Origin: Pohlia nutans
Lineage: Eukaryota; Streptophyta; Bryopsida; Bryales; Mniaceae
Direction: 5' to 3'
Assembly: GCA_022496805.1 (NCBI GenBank)
Contig: CM040103.1
Span: 12,294,001-12,358,000, forward strand
DNA length: 64,000 nucleotides
Every line of letters starts with the position of its first letter. Within the stretch, counting starts at the first letter, position 1. A program made the translations under genes and the position numbers. Below, piece by piece: positions 45,435 to 57,540 of the stretch. The notes beneath the pieces were generated by a model. It was not told the origin of the DNA. It worked only from the letters and a program-made list of their open reading frames with translations, and did no database searches.

Positions 45435-45979
45435 TTAACCCTTTAGCGCACCGGTATCCAGAATCTGGACGTCGGATGAATTTGAGCAGCTCGATTTCTG
45501 TAGGTACCGGATGTTTTTCATCCAATTTTTTTTTTCATTCTTGTGCTAGTTGAATACCATTTGTACGGTATGGATCTTCCAAATAAGATAATGTGAATTT
45601 TTGAAAAATTACAAAAGTGATTAATGTCAAGTTTCAATCTTAGTTCAAAAAGAAAGACCTTAAATATGATTTTTCGTAGTAAGTAGAATCAAATAATGGA
45701 AACCATACGATCTTGTAGTGCATGTCATTCTAATTTCATTACAATATTTAAAAAAAAAATTGTGTTAATTTTGGATTTTTAATTGAATTTCAAGAGAAAA
45801 CCTTGCAAAATTACTTTTAAAATATTAATAATAAATATGATGAATCCAACCGTACGGATGTTATCTACACATTGACATTTGCAACTTTGTTTTGTACATC
45901 AACTCCATTTTCGTTTTTCATCAACCATTTTATAACAAATCTTTGAAAACAGTGTTGAATCCGGACGTTAAAAGGTTAA
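45435..45979. mobile_element. TTAA-bounded element, 0.55-kb family
   Basis: TTAACCCTTTAGCGCACC to CCGGACGTTAAAAGGTTAA. The interior matches 32318-32823, 54894-55447 and the complement of 53876-54423 (TTTGAAAACAGTGTTGAATC; CCAACCGTACGGATG). Confidence 0.8.
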
Positions 45980-46376
45980 CAAATTGAAGAAAAAAATAAA
46001 GATGAAGACGTTAGATTGTTCCAATTTTTGAAAATAAATTGGATGAAATTGCCAAATTTTAATGAAAGTAATCCAAATATGTGGATGAAAATATAGTTAT
46101 ATCCCAAATATTGATGAATGTGAAAACATTTAGCTACACCATTTATTACATTCTTAAACAATAGGGTAGTGCACTGCATTGATTTTTTTATACTGATACA
46201 ATTATAACGTTCTAAGGAACTAGAGTGAAAAAGATGACACTTGCCATTATATGAGAGGGTATTTAGTTAAAGTCAAGCAAGTAAGACAAACTTAAGATGT
46301 GAAAACAAAGAGCATCCAAGAGCATCAGAAAACATCCAAAAGAATCTTGGAAACAAAGTCTAGGGCTTGACCCCTA

Positions 46377-46939
46377 AAGGACCAAGGCTAATTCTCCAAG
46401 TTCGGTCACCTCAGTATGGAATGAGTATTGATCCTCAATTATTGAGATTTTTTGTGGTGATTCTACTCTTTGTACCGAAGATGGGATGGTAATTTGCGTA
46501 CTTGGATGATGTATAGATCAAAAGATACAATCATGTAAACGTGAAAAACTTAATTGCGGGCAACTCCTAAAAAATTTCATACAATGAGCTATGCATCTGA
46601 ATTTTTGTACACAATGAGCTAACGCCCCATATACACAAACCGCCAAATCCATTTGACCAAATCTGAGACTAAACTTTGCATTTTGGGCATTTTTAGAAAG
46701 CTTCAAACTTGGGCAACAAGCCCAAAAAAAATGCAACCAACTTTAAAGCTTATAATCTTACTATTGAAGAACCTTGAACGATTGAATTTTTTTAGGTTGT
46801 AATAAACTCAAGTTGGTTGAAATATCCTACAGTTAAATCAGTCAAAAAGGTTTTAGATCAAAAACTATTTGTCTTTTTATGAGAAGGGATACTTTGGAGT
46901 GTTTGGAGAGAAACATATTTGTTGTCTTTTAGGGGTTAA
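46377..46939. mobile_element. TTAA-type element, 0.57-kb family
   Basis: Left end TTGACCCCTAAAGGACCAAGG (TTAA mutated to TTGA); right end TTTTAGGGGTTAA. It is the reference copy for the split element 20456-23397. Confidence 0.75.
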
Positions 46940-47446
46940 CAATGTTATGTATATTTTCTATTGCCACTTGAGCACTTCTCCAAAAACCAAAAAAAAAATC
47001 CTCGATTATGACACTAGCTGACTAGCTCATAAGATTCTTTAGCCCTTATGGTACATCTTTACCTTCCAATCATCTGGCCATATTTTGTTAAGGAATAGCA
47101 TACAGGATTCCGGGATACAAGATTCTCTCATATTAGTTAAGCTCAACTAAAGTCAGTGGCTACATTTGTTTTCATGTGGCTAATCACAACAAAGGAATAA
47201 AATAAAAATAAATGGAATAATCCATAGATGCTTTCCACCGTTGCATGATGCGTGGCCTGATTGCTAGGTTGGCTGGATTTGCTTTAGCCCTAGTGACATC
47301 ATTGACACCCAATTACCTTTTTTAGCTTGACATCTGTCCTTAAAAACCCTAAACCGCCTCCTCTTGAGCCCAAGCGGGTTATATATTGTACACGAGTGAA
47401 GATTCAAAGTAAGTTTCAACATACGACGTATAACCTTTGCCTGTTT

Positions 47447-47905
47447 TGTTCTTAATAAAAACCACAACTATAGTCCATTCGTCATACTTCCACAAGGTAA
47501 GCAGCCTTTGGTGCATGCATTAGGGGAAATCTGTAGTCACAAAGGGGCCCTGGCCATTGTCACGTGCTAAAAAATTTAGGCCAAACCGTGCACTTTACAA
47601 GAGGGCACCAATGGTGCTACCGTGGCTGCCAGCAGTGTAGTTCCGTGGGTCGCGCCAATCGACGCTGCCAACACTGCCGACACTGCCAGCACTGCCAACA
47701 CTGCGGCTTCCGACGTTGTCAGCGGGCAGCGACTGCACCAATGGATTTACATAGAAAATGGTGCCTGGGCAGCCGGTTCACCTAACCCGGTCAAGCTTAC
47801 AGGGCCCCTTTGGGACCCCATTTTTCCCCTAATGTTTTGCTCTTAATAAAATCCACCACTATAGCCCATTCGTCATACTTCCACAAGGTAAGTAGCCTTC
47901 GGTGT
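47447..47905. repeat. Direct 70-bp repeats flanking a 315-bp inverted-repeat insert
   Basis: A block from TGTTTTGTTCTTAATAAAA to CACAAGGTAAGCAGCCTT (47447-47515) recurs at 47833-47905. Between them (47519-47833) lies a GC-rich insert with ends CATTAGGGGAAA and inner AAAGGGGCCCTG inverted at the right, including a CACTGCC microsatellite (47667-47702). The flanking repeat, with AATAAA and an upstream TATATA (47390), may be part of an LTR. The 74-codon frame inside lies in the insert and I do not call it a gene. Confidence 0.55.
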
Positions 47906-48706
47906 TCAACAAAAGCATAGTGGGAGTAGCCTTTAAGGCTGAAAATAATAATTCCCATAAGCCTTTTTACTAATGAGCCATATATTCCCTACCTTCGCTG
48001 ACTAAGGTTGAGGTGGTTGCTTCACGCCAAGGATAGTCCATGCTCCCTTGACACTGTTTAGATTTTTTTATAAAAGAATATTGTAGAACTTGATGATTTC
48101 TGGATTCTTTGTAAAAAAAACTACTATAAATCCACAGATCGAGAGGGGTGTGATCTCCCAACTGCTAAAGAACCTTCTGTCTGAGAAACAGAAAGTTTTC
48201 AGATGCATGTACGCATATGATGAAGCAGGTGATTGAATGTAGCCAACAGCCACCAACTTCATCATACAGTGCGGATTCTAACCCCGGCCCCATTGTCCAA
48301 TTTGAACAGTAACCTCCATTGCGCATGATGCAAAGCCCCGCAATAAGAAATACGATCACAACGTCGGTCACAAGGACAAACTAAATGTGTATGATTAGGA
48401 CGAGTCGACTCACTGTAGAATTTGGAATATGGCCCTCCAATGTGACCAGCAAGTACGTACAGTAGGTGTAGTTTAGGTGTCATTTAATTTCTCACCTGAA
48501 AAGAAAGGCCGGCATGTACTGGGAAACAAGTCCAAAATGAATTATGGTACCTGATGATGTAGTTTCAGAGACCCTGCAGTCATTGTCCCGTAAAACATGT
48601 GCACTTATTATTGATAATGTTCCCCCATTGTTGTTTGACATTTTGAAAGTCAAAATGTCAAAATGTCAAAATACCAAAATGTTAAACACCAGCCAATAAT
48701 GACAGT
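47906..48706. other. Non-coding stretch
   Basis: Short in-phase repeats of AAAATGTC near 48645-48680. I see no gene. Confidence 0.4.
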
Positions 48707-48709
48707 TTA

Positions 48710-49125
48710 GAGCATGCCCACCAGCTCCAGACCAAATATGTCCATCAAGTATTAACTTGAAGGCCATTTTTAATTTAGAGGAATAATAAGCAAGAAGTAG
48801 CCCAGCAACACTCCTTGTGCGAACACCAAGGCTACTTATAAAAAGAAGGTTTTATGAAAGTTACTTGATGACCTTGAAGCACTGGCCAGTGAATAGTCCT
48901 CAAGCTCGTTATTTAATTGTTGATTGAGCAAAGATGCTTGCATGGTGTGAGAAATTTGTTTACGCCAAACCTTCTGTAGATGGCAGGGAAACTCCAAACT
49001 ATGGCTCCAGAAACTATATTTTAGCGTTAGCGGGTAGTTGCTGGGCCAAACTTCGAAGCAAGTGGAGATGATTACACCAAATCTTGACGTTGGTCCCTCC
49101 AAAACACGTGCTGCTGGGCATGCTC
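48710..49125. mobile_element. PIF/Harbinger-like MITE (416 bp)
   Basis: GAGCATGCCCACCAGC and inverted GAGCATGCCCAGCAGC, with TTA duplicated on each side (48707-48709, 49126-49128). Confidence 0.8.
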
Positions 49126-49804
49126 TTACACTATGGCTTTGTTGTCCTCTGCACTACCAGTGACAAATGATATATTATAATACATTGGAAAGTAGAAATC
49201 ATGAAAAGAGAAACTACTATGATTTGCTGCGGTGATAATCCTTTACTCATCTATGTAAAATGTAAGAAACCATTCTTGTATCACTTGACAATAGAGTTAA
49301 CAGAAAAGAAGGCCATGGAACATGCCTTTTCAACCTTCTTTCAAGCGCTCTTTTGAGCTCCCCTGAGCTATGTTTGGGTTGAATAGTGTCGTGTTATAAC
49401 TTGTCCCCTTGTGGGCGATGGGCTTGGAGCTTTGGTAGGAGGTGTGGAAGTCATTGCGAGGTGTGGAGAATAATGACAGTGGCTTGCTTTAGATTGTCTC
49501 CCAACTCACCTTGAACTAGTTTTTGGTCTATTTATATTTCAAAATGAGTTCAATTGGAGTTCAAGAGGAATTTGCTAAAACTTTCCTCTTTGAGCTGACT
49601 TTTTGGTTAACTCTAATGGCTAACAAACATTGCTGGTGCTGCGACAAAAAGAAAAGCTTGTCTGATGTCCCCAAATTTAAACTTGTACAAGTATGGAATA
49701 CATTTAAGGTCATAAAGTTTGAAATTTGAGAATCTGTCACAAATAAAAATTCATAGAAAAGAGCGTTTGACCAAATTACATTTGGCATTTACCTCATGCA
49801 TTTA

Positions 49805-50024
49805 AGGTAGGAGCACTCAATTCCGACAGTGTATCCAATACCAATAATTTCTACGCGAGGTTGTCATTTGAGAACGCAAATCTAAGCACATCATAGAGCC
49901 CATATTGTTTGTTGACCAAAATAATAAGCTATCTATGGTCTAACTAGATTTACGTTCTAGAATGACTACCATGTCAAGAAATTATCGGCATTGGGTACAC
50001 TGTCAAAATTGGGTGCTCCTACCT
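49805..50024. mobile_element. Hairpin MITE with TA flanks (about 220 bp)
   Basis: AGGTAGGAGCACTCAATT and inverted AGGTAGGAGCACCCAATT, with further pairing over about 50 bp (GACAGTGTANCCAAT). Flanking TA on both sides would suit Tc1/mariner, but TTA/TAC would not be excluded. Confidence 0.7.
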
Positions 50025-50549
50025 TACATCTACAAACATTGCTTTTTGTCCCTTTTCCACTTTAGTAACTTCTTACCGGCTGCAGTAATCTATAGCAGAA
50101 GAAAATGAATTTGCCAATGGTTGAAATGCATGTGGAATATACAATAGTGGAACTAGAAGAAGTTGATAAATTCAAAAACAATTCAAAGGTGTGCATAACA
50201 TTCTTTAGCTAGTACCGTTGCACACCGCTACACACCCTTTTGCTTGTGTGCAGAGAATTAACATTTGAACAGGGAATTGATAATGTGGAACATGTAGAAA
50301 CTATTTAAAAACAAAAAAATTGTTGAGCTGCCAAGCAATGTTGACTTTGATTCTCTAAAAGCTTGACAAATCCTACAACAACTATGGCTTGCAATGCCGA
50401 TTTCCAAGGGTGAATAGTGGAGTGCTAAATAATGTTATGTATTGAAACAACAATCATGTCCAAAAATTACCTCGCCTTGTAGATATTGGTTGTACTTAAC
50501 AGATGCACTTGGAAGCAACAACTTTCTAGTAGATTGTTGTATTGTTCAG

Positions 50550-51515
50550 TACAATAGGGGCAATAAAGATATATACCCTGTTGTAGAGTCCCAAAATTAT
50601 GTAGTTACAGCAACTTTGAAATGCCATATCTTCTTCAAAAATAAACCAAAGCAAGAACCGTAAAGTGCAATGGATATGCCATTGATTCTACTTTTTTTTA
50701 ATATCAAACAACTCATCTTAGTTTTTCGTTACAACCACTCATCATATTTTTTCTTTTACAATGTTGGTGGCCCCATGCACTCTCGTTTTTCCACACTAAA
50801 CTCATGAGGTTGGTAAGATCCTAATGGCAGTGCATTTATAACTAATTACAACCCTCAACCTTAATTAGAATCCACCAACTTGTCACTTGAGCCATGAGAC
50901 ATTGCCACCTCTCCACAACCTGTTGAAAATATCTGATGAGTGTTGTTGACAATATGAAAGGTTTAGCTACTCATATCGGTACTTACCAAGCCATGACACA
51001 ACCTGCATTTCGGTTGAAAATACTACAAAAAGGATCACACATTCCCTCTCTTACCATTGTGAGGTCAAGTGTGGGGTGAAGCTACCAATTTTTCAAAATT
51101 TGTGCACCAAAGAGAAGGATGGTTGTAGTGTTTGATACTAATGATGTTGCTCAAAAACAATCTAGGCCAAGAAACAAGAAAGAATAGTCCAAGTCATTGA
51201 AAGAGTGGAATGATGTGTACATGGAGATTCTTCACACCCTCATAGCGAGTACGCCTAACGGCATGAAGGCTGTAATTAGTACTTGCAGTGGTAGCACTAG
51301 GTGGTAGTTGTTGTTTTATAAAAAGAACTCTTATTATATTATTTACAACAACATAATAAATACTTGATATTTCTAAAAAGTAATCTTAATGAACTATCCA
51401 TTGCACTTTACAATTCTTTGATTTGGATTATTTGGAGGAAGATATGACATTTCAAAATGTTGCAACTACACAATTTTGGGACTCTATAGTTGGATAATCG
51501 TATCTTTACTGCCCC
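50550..51515. repeat. Fold-back repeat with arms of about 120 bp
   Basis: The left arm (50550-50670: GGGGCAATAAAGATA, AGAGTCCCAAAATTATGTAGTT, GTAAAGTGCAATGGATA) recurs inverted at 51393-51515 at about 80% identity. The spacer is about 720 bp and non-coding. Confidence 0.7.
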
Positions 51516-52454
51516 TACTATATATTTATGCAAGCATTAAACAATCATCTCCTAAACCAACAATTTAAGTCACTCACCTTAATCACACTCAAGTAATTTC
51601 AATCTCGATTAACCTAAAGGACTAAGAATTCATGGTTTTAAAATGACAAATTCAATCATTCACATTATGAAAAATATATAAATAAGATGGGACCAAATTT
51701 TCTCACCACAATCATTAAAAGAACATTGCATGTGTTGATCGAAACCAAAAATAAATTTGAACAAAAGAAACTTCACATAGGACTCACTCAAACTGCTAAC
51801 AAGAACATGAAGCCGCAACATCACGTCGAACAGGAGAAGCATTCTTTTAGCATGTATCCACCAATTTTAAAATATGATTGTGCAGAGAATCAAGCAAAGT
51901 TTAGAACAAGTCTACACTAAAGAAATCAGAAGAGTGAAGGAGTGAAACATGACTTACAGATGCCAAAGTTTCAAGATGCATCAAGATGCAGTCGGCCTGG
52001 GGAACAATATGCTCATATAATGAGCAAATGCAATTAGGTCAAAATATACCAAAGTAGAGAAAAACCGCAGAAAAGAAAAAGGATGAAATGCACAACTAAC
52101 CTTTTGAAATGTCAACTTCCATTGCGACCTTGACGGACAACCTATTACTGAAATTTGACGAAGAAGCAATTCTCCCCACAGTGTTGAATATTCGCTTTCG
52201 AACTGGTCGCATTGAAACCTGCAAATGTTTGATTCATCAGCATCGACCTAAAATAGCAATCTCCTAGTACTTAAACCCTCCATTAGAACCCATACTCAAC
52301 TCTGAAACTCCACAAATCTTCATAAATTTAGATCTCGGGGAAGTCACTTAGTGTAAATTTTGGGTGCATATGAGCAAACAAAGGGTATTTAATGGGGGCT
52401 ATGAAATAATTGAAATATTTTACTATTTATAGTATATTTAGGGTATATTTCATA
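51516..52454. other. Non-coding stretch
   Basis: Short frames only. I see nothing I can name. Confidence 0.4.
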
Positions 52455-52475
52455 TATATATACATATATATATAC

Positions 52476-52528
<53 letters not shown>

Positions 52529-52562
52529 CACTGTACATATATATATATATATATATATGTAT
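52455..52562. repeat. Compound (TA)n/(CATA)n microsatellite
   Basis: About 108 bp of TATATATACA-type units. Confidence 0.95.
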
Positions 52563-53259
52563 ATTTCATGAATATTCTTAAAATATTCCAAATTTGGTTT
52601 TCCCGTTGGTTTTATAACACCCTATATTAATTCTATAAGTTTATAATTTTCATCTCAAATGAATAAAAGACACCCTATTTTTGTTCTCTCTTAGTTATTT
52701 AAATTCTTGATAGTTACTCCCCTCGGCCTTAGATGGAGAACAACGTTACGAGTACAAGAGAAATTTAAAATGACAATTTCATTCCCCAATTATCTTCCTC
52801 AATCAAGTAGTAAGGCACCAATGTCGGCCTCCTACAAGTTGGATTGCAGAGTACAAGGGATTTTATTGTGGGATGAGAACCAGAACCTGCACCATGCCAT
52901 TTGAGACTAGGAAAATTCAGGACGTATACTGTAACGATGTTGGCAACAACCCTAAAATTAATAGTTACAGAGTCATCCGCCGCAGGAAACTTTTGAATTT
53001 ATTTAAACTCATCCGACGGAAAAAGTTATGAAGAGAACTAGCGTACGTTGAACTCCCACAAGGTGATTCAAAGCAGAAATGATTGAAAAAGCTCAAACTT
53101 ACCTATAATTTCTTTTCATCATGTGAATGAGAGCATTGAGGATTTATGCTACACCGTAATTTGCTGGCGCCATCCGTGAGGAATATTTTCTCCGGATCAC
53201 CTCAACTATGAAAAGCTGATCTTCAAAGCACAAAAAACCTGTAAAATTATAAACCCTAA
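52563..53259. other. Non-coding stretch
   Basis: A 65-codon frame at 52707-52904 lacks recognisable similarity. I see no gene. Confidence 0.4.
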
Positions 53260-53622
53260 GGGCTGCTTCACACTATGGCCGTCCAAGTCGAGAGGCCGTG
53301 GGATTGAGAGTCCAAACTTTGTTGAGAGTCCAAAGAAATCTACTGAAAATAGGCATAAAATATAGTTTTCATTTTTTATGAAAAGAAATCGACGGCCTCT
53401 CGACCATGGTGACGGGTCTTGCAAAATGTAGGACCCAAACTTCCTCTCGAGAGGCCGTCACCTTGGTCAAAAAGTGTTGCCATGTAAGCATTTTGAAGGT
53501 CCACGGCCTTTGGACTTTGGCCTCTAGTGTGAAGGGTCGAGAGGCCGAAACCATGGTTTCTTGCAATTTGATTGGTGGAAACCGACGGCCTCTCGACCTT
53601 TGGCCATAGTGTGAAGCGGCCC
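53260..53622. mobile_element. PIF/Harbinger-like MITE (363 bp)
   Basis: GGGCTGCTTCACACTATGGCC and inverted GGGCCGCTTCACACTATGGCC ends, TAA duplicated on each side (53257-53259, 53623-53625). The interior contains several GTCGAGAGGCCGT-type words in both orientations. Confidence 0.85.
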
Positions 53623-53712
53623 TAAGACGCTATGAATGAGTAAGCGAAAGAGGTTCACCTGGCTAGGATATCCATCCCGTTCTAGAATAATGAGTTTAGA
53701 GACCACCAAGCT

Positions 53713-54804
53713 TTAACCCCTAAAAGCCCGAGGGGTATTGGACAAAACATAGATGTGTTATAATATGTGCCTTCCATATGTTCAATGAAGTTTTGTTCAC
53801 TAGAGGAAATGTAGGGCATCATCTCTACAAACTATCCGTACGGTCAAACTTCCAAAAATAACTTTCGATCTTCTTTTAACCCTTGAAGGTCCCGATTCAA
53901 CACTATTTTTAAAGATTCGTTATAAAATGTTTGATAAAAAACTAAAATGGAGTTGATGTACAAAGCAAAGTTATAGATGTCAATGTGAAGATAACATCTA
54001 TACGGTTGGATTCATAATATTTTTTATTAATATTTTTAAATTAATTTTGCAAGGTTTTCTCTTGAAATTCAATTAAAAATCCAAAATTAACATTAAATTT
54101 TTTTTAAATATTGTAATGAAATTGGAATAACATACACTACAAGGTGGTATGGTTTTCACTATTTGATTCTTTTTATTATGGAAAATCATGTTTAAGGTCT
54201 CACTTTTTGAACTAAGAATGAAACTTGACATAAATCACTTTTACTATTTTTCAAAAACTCTCAATATCTTATCTTGAAGATCCGTACCGTACAAATGGTA
54301 ATCAACTAGCACAAGAATTTTAAAAAATTGAATGGATGAAAAACATCCCCGTGTGTGGTGAAAGGGCGCATCCTGAAATCATCCATCATCCAGATTCTGG
54401 ACGCAGGGGCGTCCAAGGGTTAATGAATTCAAAAGCATTAACCTTTGAAAATTTGCATAAATTCTAATTTTCACTTTTAGAGTTTTTAATTTGGCATGAT
54501 TGGTTAAATTTGGTTTATTTATTGTAAACTTCAAAAGAGCAAAAGAAATGATGGAGGGAACATCATTACTTTCCCCAAATAACAAATTTTGTAACACTAA
54601 GACAATGTTGAAGTGATTCACTTTGAAAAATTCTCCCGGGTGGAGTTTAACTCGTTTGACATAATTCAAATTGGGTTGGAAAGTATACTTTATGAAGTAT
54701 TTTTTTTTTTAAATATTTTTTCAAAAACTTATTTTCCGGTTTTGGGCAGCCCGTTAAAAACGGGCAGGGACCAAAAAATGGTCTCTTGGGAGCTTAGGGA
54801 TTAA
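53713..54804. mobile_element. TTAA-bounded element interrupted by a second TTAA element
   Basis: Outer ends TTAACCCCTAAAAGCCCG and GCTTAGGGATTAA. The nested copy 53876-54423 sits in a TTAA. The related element at 43244-43791 shows the uninterrupted sequence at the equivalent point (CTTATAATGAATTTAGAAGC against CTTTTAA / TTAATGAATTCAAAAGC). Confidence 0.8.
53876..54423. mobile_element. Nested TTAA-bounded element, 0.55-kb family, inverted copy
   Basis: TTAACCCTTGAAGGTCCCG to GGGGCGTCCAAGGGTTAA. It is the reverse complement of the 45435-45979 type. TTAA is present at both junctions. Confidence 0.85.
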
Positions 54805-54893
54805 CGGCCTTTTAGAGGACTGATTTATTTTTATTTTTGTCATGGCACGATTCTTCCAAAAGAAAATTAAGCCCGTGGAGCTTAGAATGTCTT

Positions 54894-55447
54894 TTAACCC
54901 TTTGATGCGCTTGTGTTCACATAATGGGCACTAGATGATTTCCGATGCATTGACTTCCTTCATTGCGCATATAGTGATGTTTTTCATCCATCCAAATTTC
55001 TCTTGGTTTTTGTGCTAATCAACATACCATTTGTACGGTATGGACCTTCAAAATAATATATTGTGATTTTTAAAAAACACAAAAGTGGTGGTTTATGTCA
55101 AGTTTCGTTCTGAGTTCAAAAAGTGAGATCTTAAAAATGATTTTCCAAAATAAGTAGAATGAAATAATAGAAATTAAACCATCTCATAGTGCATATTTTT
55201 CTAAAATTATTACAAAAAATGTTAATTAATAATTATTAACTTGAGATTTTCAATTAAATTTCAAAAGAAAATCTTGAGAATTTAATTAAAAAATACTAAT
55301 AAAAAAATGATAAGTCCAACCATATAGGTGTGATCTACACATTGAGATTTACAACTTTTCTTTGTAAATCAATTCCATTTTTGATGAACTTTATAATAAA
55401 TCTGTGAAGTCAGTGCATCATTTGCACTTCAAAAGATTAAGGGTTAA
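54894..55447. mobile_element. TTAA-bounded element, 0.55-kb family
   Basis: TTAACCCTTTGATGCGCTTG to TTCAAAAGATTAAGGGTTAA. Interior as in 45435-45979. Confidence 0.75.
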
Positions 55448-55529
55448 CATTCATATTGCATAACAGACCGGTGGCAACCTTGCCAATCTATATTGTACCT
55501 AACCACACATAGTTGTTCCCCATGTTCCC

Positions 55530-55665
55530 CAAAACAAAACTAAAAGATAGTAAAGAAAGAAAAAGCAGAGAGGGATAAAAAAGGAAAACAGAAAAAAATG
55601 ATAAAAAGAAAGAAAAAAAAAAAAAAAACAAGAGGAGGAAAAAAAACAAAAAAAAACAAAATACA
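55530..55665. repeat. A/G-rich low-complexity tract
   Basis: About 135 bp dominated by A with AAAGAAAG units. The 129-codon reverse-strand frame across it is a composition artefact. Confidence 0.85.
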
Positions 55666-55810
55666 ATAGGAGTTCGGAACTTTGGCTTAAAAAGACTTCA
55701 AAGATGGAGTTGCCAAAATTCGGCATGATTGTTTTGTCATAAAAACACTTAAGACTTATTACGGATAGATGAACAGACAGATTGAGATTCCATTCGTTAC
55801 TCTCTAGGTT

Positions 55811-56048
55811 TAGGGTTAAAGGTTTTGGCGACGGCGGCCTTTCTACAATTGAGAATTGGGGTGTGTGCTTAGATTTTGGCGATGGCATTTACTCCACGAG
55901 TTTTGATCGCGTGTTGCACCTAGTTTGGGTTAAGGGTTTTGGCGATGGCGGCCCTTCTACAGTTGAGCATTAGGGTGTATGCTTAGATTTTGGCCATGGC
56001 GGCTCGTCCACAAGTTTTGATCGCCGGTTGCACCTAGTTCGGGTTTAG
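55811..56048. repeat. 120-bp tandem duplication
   Basis: GGTTTTGGCGACGGCGGCC...TTGCACCTAGTTTGGG (55811-55930) is followed directly by a second copy (55931-56048) at about 85% identity. Confidence 0.8.
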
Positions 56049-57239
56049 TTCGTTGTTAGATTACTTAACTGGCGTTTTGCATCTACCGCTTCCTTCTTGC
56101 TCTTGAAATCGGTACGTTTTTTGGATTTCTTCTCTTTGTGTGTGTTGTGTGATTTTAAGCTGAAATGGGTTTGTTTTCTACGTAAGTTTGTGTTACGTCT
56201 TGAACTCAATGTTGTAGAATTGTGAAGGAACAACTATTCTTTGTTGAATGGTGTCAAATGAGCGGCACTAATAGTCTTAATTCGCGAACAAGTTGAAACT
56301 AATCATAAATCGTTTTAATTGTTTTGTGGTTCATTCTTTTGATAAAATGCGTCTTTTAACATTAGTGCTTATGAGTTTTAATTGAAGTGTTTCGATTAAA
56401 GTGCTGGGAGCTTTAAGGAATTTGCTAAAGCTTGTTGGCCTCTTTTTACTAAAACCATCTTGCTAATTATCTGCCATCTTAGAAAATTTCTTATTGCTAT
56501 TTAGTTGCACTAATTGACTAGTAAATATCATCTCCTATTACTCTGGTACCATGTAGAAAATTACAGAAAGACAACCACTCTATGCACATCCGTGAAACTT
56601 TAAACTGTTCACGCTATTCACATAGAGGGGCTATCGCTATAGTACATAAACGATGGTCACCGTTCACCTCTAACACCGTTTACTTCTAAATAAAGTTCTA
56701 CCTACTTCTTTCTATCTATTATCAATTTGACCCTTCATGTAACCTCATCATTTAAGATGATTGATATCATCTTACACGACATCATAGAGATGAAGGTACT
56801 CTTCACTTTCAACAAAATGAAGGTTGTTGTGGGGATTTGAGAGACTTGCATGTAGTAAATTACTAAGGTTAATTTAGAGATTCTCAAAGAGGTCTTAGGA
56901 ATAACGTTTAAGAGTTGTGAGAGGTTCTAACTTGCTTAGAGTCGCATCTCACAATTGTATTTGGTGGATGTTTTTTTAATCAATTGATAATTTTCAAAGG
57001 ACAATCATGTTTATCTTTTACTTTGTGGTACCATTTGAAACTTCTGTGCAGATTTTGGTGGTGTCCATGAATGTTTTTGGAATCATGTCAATCTTTCGAT
57101 AGACCTTTTATTCGATGAATGAATCAACTTTAACCCCTGCCATGTGAATTATTAGTTCTCTTCACACAATTTGATCTGCAATCGATCTTGGATCCTCTCG
57201 CCAATTGTACTTACAACACACTTTGCCGTTATTTCAGGT
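56049..57239. other. Non-coding stretch
   Basis: Moderately AT-rich, no supported frame, no clear element ends. Confidence 0.4.
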
Positions 57240-57242
57240 GTT

Positions 57243-57405
57243 CACTAGTAGAAATCTTGTCTTATGTGACAAGTCTTTAATGACTCAATGTCGGGAATGA
57301 CATGTCCGTAATGACACAAAGTGGGACTTTGTGTCATTACGGACTTGTCATTCCCGACATTGAGTCATTAAAGACTTGTCACATAAGACAAGATTTCTAC
57401 TAGTG
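57243..57405. mobile_element. CACTA-type perfect hairpin MITE (163 bp)
   Basis: CACTAGTAGAAATCTTGTC reads inward from both ends and the arms are essentially perfect over about 80 bp. The 3-bp duplication GTT (57240-57242, 57406-57408) supports the CACTA superfamily. The near-identity of the arms suggests recent origin. Confidence 0.9.
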
Positions 57406-57540
57406 GTTGGGACGACGCAACCCTAACTTGCATATGATCCTTGAGCGATGGATGAAAGAACTTACAGCTTCAAGTATGGAGGAGATCGAGGACGTTGTTG
57501 TATGTCCGTGGTCTCTATCTTCATGTGCACATTCAAGGTA

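Noticed and set aside
47622..47846. Ala/Thr/Asp-repeat frame in the GC-rich insert
   Set aside because: The CACTGCC microsatellite generates the pattern and the segment has transposon-like inverted ends.
55499..55888. 129-codon reverse frame rich in Phe and Ser
   Set aside because: It is the translation of an A/G-rich tract; pure composition effect.
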